From Bacillus alveayuensis (lineage in GTDB: Bacteria > Bacillota > Bacilli > Bacillales > Aeribacillaceae): DNA of 64,000 bases. This document shows, piece by piece, positions 45,410 through 54,610 of the stretch (positions within the stretch are counted from its first letter, which is position 1; every line of letters begins with the position of its first letter). Where the stretch lies: positions 1 through 64,000 of the forward strand of contig JAUSTR010000004.1 of the NCBI GenBank assembly GCA_030812955.1, in the 5' to 3' direction. The notes under the pieces were generated by a model. It was not told the origin of the DNA, did not search any database, and saw only the letters and a list, made by a program, of their open reading frames with translations. The position numbers were made by a program, and so were the translations under genes.

Positions 45410-45985
45410 ATGATAGCGAAAAAAGATGTTAAATTTCTTGAAAGATATGTTGTAAATGGGGAAACAATGGCCATTCTTCCATTTTGGCAAGCTAGAAACC
45501 TTTATGGTAAAATTATTGAAATTCATAAAGAGCTATTCGTGAAAATGAAGCCGGCCAAAATTATTGATCTAAGTTGTCGTTATTATGGTTCTAGTTTGAA
45601 AGGTCGAAAAATAGGAACGAAGGAGCTAGTTGGAGTAACGCACAAACCACCAATTGTTATTGATCCAGTAAATACGATTTATTTCTTTCCCACTGCTTCC
45701 CCCACAAAGCCTTACTGTACTTGGTTTTCCCATGCTCACATATCTAGTTTTAAAAAAGTAGAACATGATCGTACATGTATCCAATTTATAAATGAACAAA
45801 CGCTAACGCTTGATATTTCACATACATCATTTGGTAATCAATTTTATCGGACCGCACAGCTTCGTACTGTCGTGTCCTCTCGAATTGAAGAAGAACAGCG
45901 AAAAATGAATATGCTCTTATTTCCAAATGGTCAAAAATCATTTATTTATGAACAAATTATAAGGGATTTGAACAAAGGAAACTAA
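45410..45985 (+). CDS. comK: ComK, competence transcription factor
   Basis: Master activator of the late competence genes; binds paired A/T boxes and activates its own promoter. The 191 residues match the 192 of B. subtilis. Conserved blocks include FGSS-like YYGSSLKGRKIGT (about 50-62), the HKPPIVIDP segment near 69 and FFPTASPTKPYCTWFSHAH near 83. The frame extends 13 codons upstream, but aaggagagtc is placed for the ATG at 45410. The upstream region is A+T-rich but no clear pair of K-boxes was found. The stop overlaps the convergent yhjD gene by 4 bases. Confidence 0.93.
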   Translation: MIAKKDVKFLERYVVNGETMAILPFWQARNLYGKIIEIHKELFVKMKPAKIIDLSCRYYGSSLKGRKIGTKELVGVTHKPPIVIDPVNTIYFFPTASPTKPYCTWFSHAHISSFKKVEHDRTCIQFINEQTLTLDISHTSFGNQFYRTAQLRTVVSSRIEEEQRKMNMLLFPNGQKSFIYEQIIRDLNKGN

Positions 45986-46344
45986 TCCTTCTCCGCCTTA
46001 AATAAGTAATATTCAATCAGCTCTGCCACTTTGTTGCGTATTCTCGGGTTGAAGTAGTTATGCTGTTCTTCGTATCCTTTGTAGTAAAAGCCGTAAAGGG
46101 TGAAGGCTTCGTCGCGTTTTAGGCGGAGCACTTTTACATTTTGCTTGCGCAGTTCGCGTTTAGCAAGTGCGAGATCTTTTTGTGCCAGTTTGATTGCTTC
46201 TTCAATAATGTGCAAATATGGCTGTTTTAGCTTGAATGGACTGTTTTCCACAACGGTTAAATCGCGATTTAAAACCGTAATGGTCATGGGCAAGTAAATA
46301 GCTTGCTCAATTAAATCGCGGACGGTGTCCGGTATTCTTGACAT
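45982..46344 (-). CDS. yhjD: YhjD, conserved hypothetical protein
   Basis: A 120-residue cytosolic protein equal in length and alike in sequence to B. subtilis YhjD. It is rich in basic residues in the middle (LALAKRELRKQNVKVLRLKRDE), with an aromatic C-terminal half (YGFYYKGYEEQHNYFNPRIR). It is probably all helical. No known function. It is convergent with comK, their stops overlapping by 4 bases. Confidence 0.85.
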   Translation of the reverse strand: MSRIPDTVRDLIEQAIYLPMTITVLNRDLTVVENSPFKLKQPYLHIIEEAIKLAQKDLALAKRELRKQNVKVLRLKRDEAFTLYGFYYKGYEEQHNYFNPRIRNKVAELIEYYLFKAEKD

Positions 46345-46495
46345 ATGGAAGACCTCACTTTACAGAACGTTTGTTCCCCTATATATTTTACACAAGACAT
46401 TTTCTTTTTACAAGTTTGTAACAAAGGGGATATTATTTTATCTTTAAGACAAAAGGTGTACAATAAAGGGAGACGTTGTAAAGTTGAGGGGCTAA

Positions 46496-47119
46496 ATGAT
46501 GGATGTACTTAATTATTTGAACTCCATAGAACTAGAAGATATAGAAAAATTGTTTGCTGAATATCGGGCGCTAGGTCCTTTTGTTGCGATTCTTTTGCCT
46601 TTGGCTGAATCCTTTTTACCATTTTTGCCTTTATTTATATTTGTTGTAGCAAATGCGAATTCGTTTGGATTTTGGCTCGGATCTATCCTTTCTTGGATTG
46701 GAACGGCATCTGGCTCTATACTCGTATTTCTCCTTGTTCGCAAATTTGGACAAGAACGGTTTTTTCGTTTTTTGAGTAAACATGAGAAAATACGCCGGAT
46801 GATGAATTGGGTTGAACGCCATGGCTTTGGGCCATTGTTTATTATGCTTTGTTTCCCGTTTACGCCGTCAGCGGCGATTAACGTTGTGGCAGGGTTATCA
46901 AGAATTAATATATGGCAGTTTGTTCTAGCTGTTTTAACTGGGAAAATCGTTATGATCTTTACCATTAGTTTTATCGGTCATGATTTGCGGGAATTAATTC
47001 TTCAGCCGTTCCGAACCGTCATTGTATTTATTATGGTCGTCATATTATGGTTTGTTGGAAAACGCATTGAAGCACATTTAAATGTCTCATTTGTTCAAAA
47101 AAGCAAAAATAAATTTTGA
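46496..47119 (+). CDS. yhjE: YhjE, DedA/VTT-family membrane protein
   Basis: A 207-residue membrane protein of the SNARE-associated/VTT (DedA-like) family, with helices at about 27-50, 55-82, 110-135, 140-165 and 175-195. The conserved segment FPFTPSAAINVVAGLS near 120-135 holds the re-entrant loop of the family. Relatives act in lipid scrambling or flipping, but the role of YhjE is not known. Two ATG codons in tandem follow gaggggcta. sipV begins 20 bases after its stop. Confidence 0.87.
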   Translation: MMDVLNYLNSIELEDIEKLFAEYRALGPFVAILLPLAESFLPFLPLFIFVVANANSFGFWLGSILSWIGTASGSILVFLLVRKFGQERFFRFLSKHEKIRRMMNWVERHGFGPLFIMLCFPFTPSAAINVVAGLSRINIWQFVLAVLTGKIVMIFTISFIGHDLRELILQPFRTVIVFIMVVILWFVGKRIEAHLNVSFVQKSKNKF

Positions 47120-47138
47120 CATAAAGCAGGTGAGTCCT

Positions 47139-47642
47139 TTGAAAAAGCACCATTTCATAATCATCATGATGACCATCATTTTCTCAACAGGACTATTGAA
47201 AAATATGGTTTTTGCGGAATATCAGGTGGAAGGGGATTCCATGCAGCCGACGTTAAAGAAAGGGCAGGAGTTTTCTGTTAACAAATGGAGCTATTCATTT
47301 AGAAAAATTAAACGCTTTGATATTGTGGTTTTTCATTTAGAAAAGGAAGAGCCGGTTTTTGTAAAACGTGTGATCGGTTTACCAGGTGAGAGCATAAAAT
47401 ATGAAAACGATCAGCTTTTTGTCAACGGAAAGAAAGTAGAAGAGCCGTTTTTGAAAAAAAATAAAAAAAATTTATTCGGCAGTCAGCTTACAGGAGACTT
47501 TACATTAGAAGAGGTTACAGGTAAAAAGAAAGTACCAAAAGGGTATATTTTCGTCATAGGTGATAACCGATTAAACAGCCGAGACAGCCGTCATTTCGGT
47601 TTCGTGAAAATGAATGATGTGATTGGAAAAGTGAATCAATAA
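47139..47642 (+). CDS. sipV: SipV-type signal peptidase I
   Basis: Type I signal peptidase that removes signal peptides from exported proteins. 167 residues, close to the 168 of B. subtilis SipV. One N-terminal membrane anchor (about 5-23) is followed by the catalytic serine in EGDSMQPTL near 34 and the lysine base in FVKRVIGLPGE near 75; the late GDNRLNSRDSR box is intact. The frame extends into yhjE at 47082, but aggtgag is well placed for the TTG at 47139, which also removes the overlap. Confidence 0.92.
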   Translation: MKKHHFIIIMMTIIFSTGLLKNMVFAEYQVEGDSMQPTLKKGQEFSVNKWSYSFRKIKRFDIVVFHLEKEEPVFVKRVIGLPGESIKYENDQLFVNGKKVEEPFLKKNKKNLFGSQLTGDFTLEEVTGKKKVPKGYIFVIGDNRLNSRDSRHFGFVKMNDVIGKVNQ

Positions 47643-47689
47643 AACGATCCCCTTTTACATATAATGGTAAAGGGGGGTTCTTTTTATAA

Positions 47690-47850
47690 GGCTATTTTTG
47701 AAAAGATTGTTGCATGACGATACTATAGCTTTTCGACTGTCCATGAACCGAACAAAGCACGTAATCTGACAAATTACATTTGTCCGTCCATCGCCTTTTG
47801 TTCGGTTCATGTCACACTAAAGTGTGACATAGCAAGAGCAAAACGTGATC
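47690..47850 (+). repeat. MITE family 1, copy 5 (degenerate ends)
   Basis: The left end GGCTATTTTTGAAAAGATTG and the block ctatagcttttcgactgtc match the other copies. The right end is poorly conserved, near gcaaaacgtgatcgg (about 47850); the flanks TTTTATAA and TTTATATA match 6/8. The interior has a 15-bp stem CATGAACCGAACAAA (47742-47756) with TTTGTTCGGTTCATG (47797-47811) and a small gtcacac/gtgtgac hairpin. The right boundary is approximate. Confidence 0.65.
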
Positions 47851-47887
47851 GGTTTATATAAATATTGCATAAGAAAAGAGGGATGTT

Positions 47888-49552
47888 ATGAAGAAAACAT
47901 GGTGGAAAGAAGCGGTTGCTTATCAAATTTATCCGAGAAGCTTTATGGATTCCAACGGCGATGGAATTGGCGATTTACAAGGGATAATTTCCAAGCTTGA
48001 TTACTTAAAGGAATTAGGAATTGATGTCATTTGGATTTGTCCAATATATGAATCACCAAACGATGATAACGGCTATGATATTCGTGATTACAAAGCGATT
48101 ATGAAAGAGTTTGGAACAATGGATGATTTTGATGAGCTTTTAGAAGAGGTACATAAACGGGATATGAAACTCATTTTAGACTTAGTCATCAACCATACAA
48201 GTGATGAGCATCCTTGGTTTATTGAATCACGGTCTTCCAAAGACAGCCTAAAGCGTGACTGGTATATTTGGCGTGACGGAAAGGACGGAAAAGAACCAAA
48301 CAATTGGGAGGGCATTTTCGGTGGGTCAGCTTGGGAATACGATGAAAAAACCGATCAGTATTACTTACACCTCTTCTCACGTAAGCAACCAGATTTAAAC
48401 TGGGAAAACAGTGAAGTTCGCAAAGCACTATACGACATGATTAACTGGTGGCTAGAAAAAAGAATTGACGGCTTCCGTGTGGATGCTATTAGCCATATTA
48501 AAAAAGAAGAAGGATTAATAGACATGCCGAATCCGAAGGGGCTAAAATATGTGCCATCCTTTGGTAAACATATGAATGTCAAGGGCATCCATACGTACTT
48601 AGAAGAGTTAAAAAAGGAAACATTTTCGAAATACGACATTATGACAGTTGGTGAAGCCAACGGAGTGAAAATTGAAGAGGCTGAGCTGTGGGTCGGGGAA
48701 GAAAAAGGAAAATTTAGCATGATGTTTCAGTTTGAGCATTTGGAATTATGGGATGCTTCATCCAAAAAGCATCTCAACGTTGTCGAACTAAAAAAAATAT
48801 TAACGAAATGGCAAAAAGGATTAGAGAATAAAGGTTGGAATGCGTTATATATTGAAAACCACGATATACCTCGCATCGTGTCAACATGGGGAAATGACAA
48901 AGAGTATTGGCGTGAAAGCGCGACGGCCTTAGCTGTCATGTATTTTCTGATGCAAGGAACTCCGTTTATTTATCAAGGCCAAGAAATTGGCATGACAAAT
49001 GTTAAGTTCCAAACAATTGAAGAATATGATGATGTCGCCGCAAAAAATTTATATTGTCTTAAACGGGAAGATGGTGTCCCACATGAGGAGATTATGAAAA
49101 TCATTTGGTCATCCTCACGCGATAATGCTCGGACTCCTATGCAATGGTCAAACAAGGAAAATGCCGGTTTTACGACTGGAAAGCCTTGGATCGGTGTGAA
49201 TCCAAACTATAGAGAAATCAATGTTCGAAAACAACAACAAGATCCAACATCGATCTTAAACTTCTATAAAAAGCTGATTCAATTAAAAAAAGGAAACGAC
49301 TTGTTTACTTATGGAGTGTATGACTTAATTTTACAAGATCACCCTACAATATTTGCTTATACAAGAACGTATGAAAATGAGAAAGCGGTCATTATCACGA
49401 ATTTAAGTGAAAAGGAAGAGATATTTAGCCATACGGAATGGTCATTAAAATATGAACATTTATTATTATACAACTATGACGTCAAACCTCATTCAGAAAG
49501 GGAAACAATCCTTTTAAAGCCTTTTGAAGCAAGAGTCTATCTAATTTCATAG
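47888..49552 (+). CDS. GH13 alpha-glucosidase (oligo-1,6-glucosidase type)
   Basis: A 554-residue cytosolic glycosidase of family GH13, subfamily 31 in form, cutting alpha-glucosidic bonds at the non-reducing ends of short maltose- or isomaltose-type sugars. Catalytic residues are visible: nucleophile D199 (GFRVDAI), acid/base E256 (VGEANG) and D326 (ENHDIPR). The N-terminal QIYPRSFMDSNGDGIGDL with its calcium-type loop is intact. The residue after D199 is Ala (position 200), whereas Val is linked to alpha-1,6 and Thr to alpha-1,4 preference in studied enzymes, so specificity is uncertain. It stands alone between repeats, without a sugar transporter beside it. Confidence 0.9.
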   Translation: MKKTWWKEAVAYQIYPRSFMDSNGDGIGDLQGIISKLDYLKELGIDVIWICPIYESPNDDNGYDIRDYKAIMKEFGTMDDFDELLEEVHKRDMKLILDLVINHTSDEHPWFIESRSSKDSLKRDWYIWRDGKDGKEPNNWEGIFGGSAWEYDEKTDQYYLHLFSRKQPDLNWENSEVRKALYDMINWWLEKRIDGFRVDAISHIKKEEGLIDMPNPKGLKYVPSFGKHMNVKGIHTYLEELKKETFSKYDIMTVGEANGVKIEEAELWVGEEKGKFSMMFQFEHLELWDASSKKHLNVVELKKILTKWQKGLENKGWNALYIENHDIPRIVSTWGNDKEYWRESATALAVMYFLMQGTPFIYQGQEIGMTNVKFQTIEEYDDVAAKNLYCLKREDGVPHEEIMKIIWSSSRDNARTPMQWSNKENAGFTTGKPWIGVNPNYREINVRKQQQDPTSILNFYKKLIQLKKGNDLFTYGVYDLILQDHPTIFAYTRTYENEKAVIITNLSEKEEIFSHTEWSLKYEHLLLYNYDVKPHSERETILLKPFEARVYLIS

Positions 49553-49566
49553 CTTGAATGAAAAAA

Positions 49567-49693
49567 TTATGATTGCACAAGTGTTGATTATCCATTATTT
49601 TACTTAAACATACAGAATCGTATGCCAGAAAAGCTAGAAATAAAGCCATCTCAACTGGTTATTATTGGTTAATCAATACGCCTGTTATGATTG
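49567..49693 (+). repeat. MITE family 2, short copy with 9-bp target duplication
   Basis: The element proper is 49576-49684 (109 bp), beginning CACAAGTGTTGATTA and ending TAATCAATACGCCTG, imperfect inverted repeats sharing the TTGATTA core. It is flanked by a perfect 9-bp duplication TTATGATTG (49567-49575 and 49685-49693). It equals the long copy at 55349 without the internal hairpin cassette. Confidence 0.85.
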
Positions 49694-49772
49694 AACATTG
49701 TTATCATTCTGCACAATTTCTTGATAATTTTTGTTTATTGTATTAAGGAAGAAATTGTAGGAGGTTTAGGTT

Positions 49773-50810
49773 GTGAAAAAAGGTCTCTTAATTACCGGAG
49801 CATTGTTATGGGGTGTTTTTTTATCAGCTTGTAGCAATGAAAATACAAATGATGTGACAACGGAAGAAGAAACAAAGAATGAACAAACTACAATCAATGA
49901 AAAAGATCAAGTAGAAAACAAAGAAGAACAACAGGAAACGAACCATTCATCTTCAGTCATAGCGAAGCACGATTTTTATGAAAAATTTGATGGCCAAGTC
50001 GAACATATTCACGGATTAGGATATATGGCGAATCAGCATGCCATTTTCTTTGCCACCCATGATGGACTAAAGGTATATGAGAATGGAAATTGGTATAAAA
50101 CGAAGGGCCAAAACAATGATTACATGGGATTTAATGCGGTAGATAAAGGATTTTATACGAGCGGGCATCCTGGGGAAGGGGTCGATCTTCCAAATCCTCT
50201 CGGCTTAAAAAGAAGCTTTGATTATGGACAAACCTTTGAAGACCTTGGAATGGAAGGGGAAAGTGACTTCCATGTTATGGGAGTTGGTTATTTTAACCAT
50301 ACGGTCTACTTATTAAATGAGATGAAAAACTCCAAAATTGGGGCAGGGTTGTATGTATCAAAGGATGAAGGTCAAAATTGGGAAAAAATAAAGGCGGAAA
50401 ATCTTGGAGAAAAGATTTTTAGCCTAGCAGTTCATCCGACAAAAAGTGAGATTGTCGCGGCTGCAGGAGAGAAAGGGATTTTTCTATCAAAAGATGGCGG
50501 TCAAACCTTTGAGTTATTAACAGAAAATAAACAAGGAACAGCCGTCTTTTTCTCGGAGGATACATTATGGTATGGAACGTATGAAAAATCTCCAATGCTT
50601 GTTAAATATTCAATAGAAAGTGGTGAAGAAGAAGAAGTAACTTTGCCTAAAATGGAACAAGATGCCGTTATGTATATAGCACAAAACCCTCAAAAAGAAT
50701 CAGAGATTGTCTTTGCTACTTTTAAAAACCACATTTATTTATCTGAAGATGGAGGGAACACGTGGAAACAGCTAGTCAAAGAAGGAATTATTCAAACATT
50801 CGGTTCATAA
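49773..50810 (+). CDS. Beta-propeller-like surface lipoprotein of the copper island
   Basis: A 345-residue lipoprotein (lipobox FLSAC, Cys at about 20) with an acidic, Asn/Glu/Gln-rich linker (22-65) and a domain of repeated Asp-box/BNR-type blades: SFDYGQTFE near 152, SKDEGQNWEK near 191, SKDGGQTFEL near 235 and SEDGGNTWKQ near 326. Such proteins are often listed as F510_1955-type glycosyl hydrolases, but no catalytic residues can be pointed to. The early HIHGLGY motif is typical and could bind metal. It starts with GTG after aggagg. A terminator follows. Its constant company with copper genes in relatives suggests a part in metal handling at the cell surface; this is inference. Confidence 0.7.
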   Translation: MKKGLLITGALLWGVFLSACSNENTNDVTTEEETKNEQTTINEKDQVENKEEQQETNHSSSVIAKHDFYEKFDGQVEHIHGLGYMANQHAIFFATHDGLKVYENGNWYKTKGQNNDYMGFNAVDKGFYTSGHPGEGVDLPNPLGLKRSFDYGQTFEDLGMEGESDFHVMGVGYFNHTVYLLNEMKNSKIGAGLYVSKDEGQNWEKIKAENLGEKIFSLAVHPTKSEIVAAAGEKGIFLSKDGGQTFELLTENKQGTAVFFSEDTLWYGTYEKSPMLVKYSIESGEEEEVTLPKMEQDAVMYIAQNPQKESEIVFATFKNHIYLSEDGGNTWKQLVKEGIIQTFGS

Positions 50811-51162
50811 GGGCTGTAAGATAATTCTTACAGTCTTTTGTGTACATAATAAAGTTTTTAGGAGTTGATAGCTATTGAGAAGTTTTCATTATAGCTTTTG
50901 ACATTTAAAAGCTACCCTAATTTATTTTTTATTTTAAATGGCCAATAGATAGGCTGAATATTGACAATTTGGATAATTTATATTAATAAAGAATCACTTT
51001 AATTCCATGCGGAAATCAAATTGTTAAATAGATTTTTTTGTTGATTAAAAATTACAGGATTTTTATGAAATATCCATAATTTCTGCAAATATTTTTTTAC
51101 CATTTTTAAAAGACTGCCACGTTATAGATAGCAGTCAATATAAAAAAGTGAGGAGTATGCAA
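50811..51162. other. Intergenic gap before copB
   Basis: Starts with a terminator hairpin (50814-50833). The rest is very A+T-rich. A small dyad GACTGC...GCAGTC (51112-51136) lies just upstream of the copB ribosome-binding site and might be regulatory. No CsoR or CopY operator could be recognised. Confidence 0.5.
50814..50833 (+). terminator. Terminator after the propeller lipoprotein gene
   Basis: An 8-bp stem (ctgtaaga / tcttacag) with a 4-base loop, followed by tcttttg. Confidence 0.7.
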
Positions 51163-53235
51163 ATGGGAACAAAAAATGAAACTCATCAACATCATCACGA
51201 GCATCAACATCATCACGAGCATCAACATCAGGACCATAAACATCCTCATATGAACCATCATCATGAGAAAGGAAATGCCCATGGCTCTCACGGGTCTCAC
51301 CACGGTCATATGGTAGAGGATTTTAAAAAACGTTTTTCCATTTCATTAGCTTTATCAATTCCTGTCTTTTTTCTTTCACCAATGATTCAATCACTGCTTA
51401 GGTTTCAATTTACTTTTCCTTATGATTCTCTTGTTTTATTTCTCATTTCTTCCTTTGTTTTCTTTTATGGGGGCTTTCCATTTTTAAAAGGAGCATATGA
51501 TGAATTAAAACAGAAAAACCCTGGGATGATGACACTCATCGCTCTAGCTATAGTGGTTGCTTATATTTATAGTACATTGACGGTATTCGGGTTGACAGGA
51601 ATGGACTTTTATTGGGAGCTAGTAACTTTGATTGATATCATGCTTCTTGGCCATTGGTTGGAAATGAAATCAATAATGGGTGCTTCAAATGCTTTGGAAC
51701 AGCTAGTTAAATTAATGCCAGCTGAAGCTCATTTAATAAAAGATAATGATATGATAGATGTACCTGTATCCGAGCTAGTCACTGGGGATAAAATTCTCGT
51801 TAAACCAGGTGAGAGAATCCCCGTTGATGGGGTGATTGTCAAAGGTCACTCGACAATAGATGAATCGATGCTTACAGGTGAGTCCGTTCCTATTGATAAA
51901 GGACAAGGTGATGAAGTAACAGGTGGTTCAGTAAATGGAGATGGAGCTTTAACAGTTGAAGTAAAAAAGACTGGAGAGGAAAGTTATTTATCTCAAGTAG
52001 TTAAAATGGTTAAAGAGGCGCAAGAATCCAAATCGAAAACACAAGATTTATCCGATAGGGCGGCGAAGTGGTTATTTTATATTGCTCTTGGGGCTGGTAT
52101 TTTAACATTGGTCGGTTGGCTGATGGCTGGTTATACATTTAATTATGCTTTAGAAAGAATGGTTACAGTGATGATCATTGCATGTCCTCATGCGTTGGGA
52201 TTGGCTGTTCCTTTGGTTATTTCTACTTCGACAGGGATATCAGCGAGAAAAGGTTTGCTCATTCGAAATCGTTCCCAATTTGAGGAGGCAAGAAGAATAA
52301 ATGCCGTTGTCTTCGACAAAACCGGTACCTTAACAAAAGGGGAGTTTGGTATTACGGATATAATCACACATGATCAATATCATGAGGAAGATGTGTTAAA
52401 GCTTGTCGCTGCATTAGAAGGACAATCTGAACATCCGATTGCTAAAGGGATTATAAGTAGTGCAAAAGAAAAAGGAATAGAAATATTGGAACCTCAAGAA
52501 TTTGAATATATGAGGGGAAAAGGCATTAAGGGGAAAGTTGACGGAAAAGAAGTATTAGCAGTTAGCCCTGGTTACTTGAAAGAACATAACATCAGTTTCC
52601 CAAATGAGAAATATCAACAATTATCAAAAGAAGGAAAGACAGTCATTTTTTCAATTATTGATGGTCAATTTGCCGGAATGATTGCATTAGCTGATCAAAT
52701 CAGAGAAAGTGCAAAAAAGGCCATCGACAAATTGAATGAAATGAATATTCAATCAATTATGCTTACAGGCGATAACCGTCAAGTAGCTCATTATGTCGGG
52801 AAAAAGCTCGGTTTAAATGAGATATTCGCTGAAGTTTTACCTCATGAAAAAGCAGATAAAATTAAAGAGATTAAACAAAAAGGAAACAAAGTGGCCATGA
52901 CTGGTGATGGGGTAAATGATGCCCCTGCATTGGCAAATGCAGATTTGGGTATTGCCATCGGTGCAGGAACAGATGTTGCCATTGAGACTGCAGATGTTAT
53001 TTTAGTAAATAGTAACCCGCTCGATGTCGTGGGAATCATTGACTTATCAAAGAAAACATACAGAAAAATGATTCAAAATCTATGGTGGGCTGCTGGTTAT
53101 AATATAATAGCGATACCATTAGCTTCTGGTATATTTTATAAATATGGTCTTGTATTAAGTCCAGCAGTTGGTGCCATTTTAATGTCTTTAAGTACGATTA
53201 TTGTGGCGATTAATGCAAAATTGTTAAAAGAGTAG
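51163..53235 (+). CDS. copB: CopB-type copper/silver P-type ATPase
   Basis: P1B-type ATPase of 690 residues with the CPH membrane metal motif (ACPHALG) of the CopB group, which pumps copper or silver out of the cell. It has a His-rich N-terminus (about 8-50) in place of the usual CxxC heavy-metal domain, eight expected helices, the actuator loop LTGESVP, the phosphorylation site DKTGTLTKG and the hinge GDGVNDAPAL. The frame starts at a GTG at 51148, but aggag lies 7 bases before the ATG at 51163. An 18-base direct repeat (51184-51219, coding HQHHHE twice) extends the His-rich segment. It heads the copper island with the multicopper oxidase further on. Confidence 0.93.
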   Translation: MGTKNETHQHHHEHQHHHEHQHQDHKHPHMNHHHEKGNAHGSHGSHHGHMVEDFKKRFSISLALSIPVFFLSPMIQSLLRFQFTFPYDSLVLFLISSFVFFYGGFPFLKGAYDELKQKNPGMMTLIALAIVVAYIYSTLTVFGLTGMDFYWELVTLIDIMLLGHWLEMKSIMGASNALEQLVKLMPAEAHLIKDNDMIDVPVSELVTGDKILVKPGERIPVDGVIVKGHSTIDESMLTGESVPIDKGQGDEVTGGSVNGDGALTVEVKKTGEESYLSQVVKMVKEAQESKSKTQDLSDRAAKWLFYIALGAGILTLVGWLMAGYTFNYALERMVTVMIIACPHALGLAVPLVISTSTGISARKGLLIRNRSQFEEARRINAVVFDKTGTLTKGEFGITDIITHDQYHEEDVLKLVAALEGQSEHPIAKGIISSAKEKGIEILEPQEFEYMRGKGIKGKVDGKEVLAVSPGYLKEHNISFPNEKYQQLSKEGKTVIFSIIDGQFAGMIALADQIRESAKKAIDKLNEMNIQSIMLTGDNRQVAHYVGKKLGLNEIFAEVLPHEKADKIKEIKQKGNKVAMTGDGVNDAPALANADLGIAIGAGTDVAIETADVILVNSNPLDVVGIIDLSKKTYRKMIQNLWWAAGYNIIAIPLASGIFYKYGLVLSPAVGAILMSLSTIIVAINAKLLKE
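51184..51219 (+). repeat. 18-bp tandem repeat coding the His-rich tail of CopB
   Basis: Two copies of catcaacatcatcacgag and the start of a third (catcaacatcag), in frame, each coding HQHHHE. Slippage here could change the length of the metal-binding N-terminus. Confidence 0.8.
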
Positions 53236-53384
53236 ATAAAACGACTTCTAATAAGCATGGCTATATGGCAAATATTGTGCATAGTTTTTGCGCAATTTCA
53301 TTTTAAAATCACTCATTTTAGAATTGCGATAGAAGATAAAATATGTCCTATACACTTTCAAGTAACAAAAGATCTGGAGGAGAA

Positions 53385-54551
53385 ATGAGGGAGTTTATTT
53401 TCGGATTCGTATTATTTATTAGTTTATTCGCTATTGGAGCGGAAACAGTTTTTGGAAGTAATAGGGAACTTTCGAACCCCACTATTAGTAGTGAAGCTGC
53501 GATAGTGATAGAAGCAAAAACAGGAAAGGTTTTATTTGAAAAAAATTCAAAAACTCAATTGCTCCCTGCTAGCATCACAAAAATAGCCACAGCTATATAT
53601 GCAATTGAGAAGGGCAATCTGAATGATATGGTCACTGTTTCAGAAAATGCAAGAAATGTAGAAGGAACTAGAGTGTATTTGGAAATTGGGGAACAAGTAT
53701 CACTAAAGAAACTTATTCAAGGATTGTTAATTAATTCAGGTAATGATGCAGGAGTCGCAATAGCAGAACATTTGGATGGTTCAGTTGAACATTTTGCAAA
53801 TAATTTAAATCAATATTTAAGAGATACCATAGGGGTCGTGAATACTCATTTTGAAAATCCCCACGGTTTGTATCATCCAAATCATTTGACAACAGCAGAG
53901 GATATGGCCAAAATTACACAATATGCAATGCAGAATAAGGTTTTTCGTGAAATCTTTTCTACGAAAGAAATACGCTGGAAAGGACAAGCCTGGGATACCA
54001 CCATTTACACTCATCATAAATTAATGAGAGAAAAACCTTATGAAGGAGTAAATGGTGGGAAGACAGGATATATTAAACAGTCAGGACATACTTTAGTAAC
54101 GACGGCGCAAAGAAAAAACTTAAACATTATTGTTGTAACGATGAAGGCACCTTCTCAAAACAGTGCTTATCGTGATACCGAAAAGCTTCTTGATTATGCA
54201 TTTAACAATTTTCAAAATACAATAATCCAAAAAAATACCCAATTTACTACTGAAGAAAATCATTTTATTAATGATGAGAGTTTATATATTACTCATCAAA
54301 TTGGGGAGAAAGTGAAAGAAGATATTTATCAAAATGGATTGTTAAAAGTTACAAATGAGCACAACGAGATTTTAGGATCTTTTCAATTGAAGAAACTAAA
54401 GACTATAAACGACAAAAATGATTCTTCTAAAGAAATCTTACTTGAACAAAACAAAGTTCTAGATATTAATCTTAATTATTTAGTATTAGTCGCCATTTTC
54501 GTTTCATTAGGTATTATGGGATTATTATTTTTTGAAACAAGGAAAATTTAA
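53385..54551 (+). CDS. D-alanyl-D-alanine carboxypeptidase (DacF/DacA-like)
   Basis: Penicillin-binding peptidase of family S11, 388 residues, trimming the terminal D-Ala of peptidoglycan. An N-terminal signal/anchor helix (about 4-22) is followed by SxxK at S63-K66 (LPASITK), SGN at 118-120 and KTG at 226-228. A C-terminal region ends in a membrane helix (about 365-385), not the usual amphipathic anchor. Start: the frame begins at 53343, but ggagga lies 5-6 bases before the ATG at 53385. Its place between copB and the CcdA-like gene is unusual for such an enzyme. Confidence 0.88.
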   Translation: MREFIFGFVLFISLFAIGAETVFGSNRELSNPTISSEAAIVIEAKTGKVLFEKNSKTQLLPASITKIATAIYAIEKGNLNDMVTVSENARNVEGTRVYLEIGEQVSLKKLIQGLLINSGNDAGVAIAEHLDGSVEHFANNLNQYLRDTIGVVNTHFENPHGLYHPNHLTTAEDMAKITQYAMQNKVFREIFSTKEIRWKGQAWDTTIYTHHKLMREKPYEGVNGGKTGYIKQSGHTLVTTAQRKNLNIIVVTMKAPSQNSAYRDTEKLLDYAFNNFQNTIIQKNTQFTTEENHFINDESLYITHQIGEKVKEDIYQNGLLKVTNEHNEILGSFQLKKLKTINDKNDSSKEILLEQNKVLDINLNYLVLVAIFVSLGIMGLLFFETRKI

Positions 54552-54610
54552 AGGCGGTAGTTTTGAGATAACTCTTAGTTTCAAGAAATTGGATGAGGGG
54601 AGGAGAAAAG

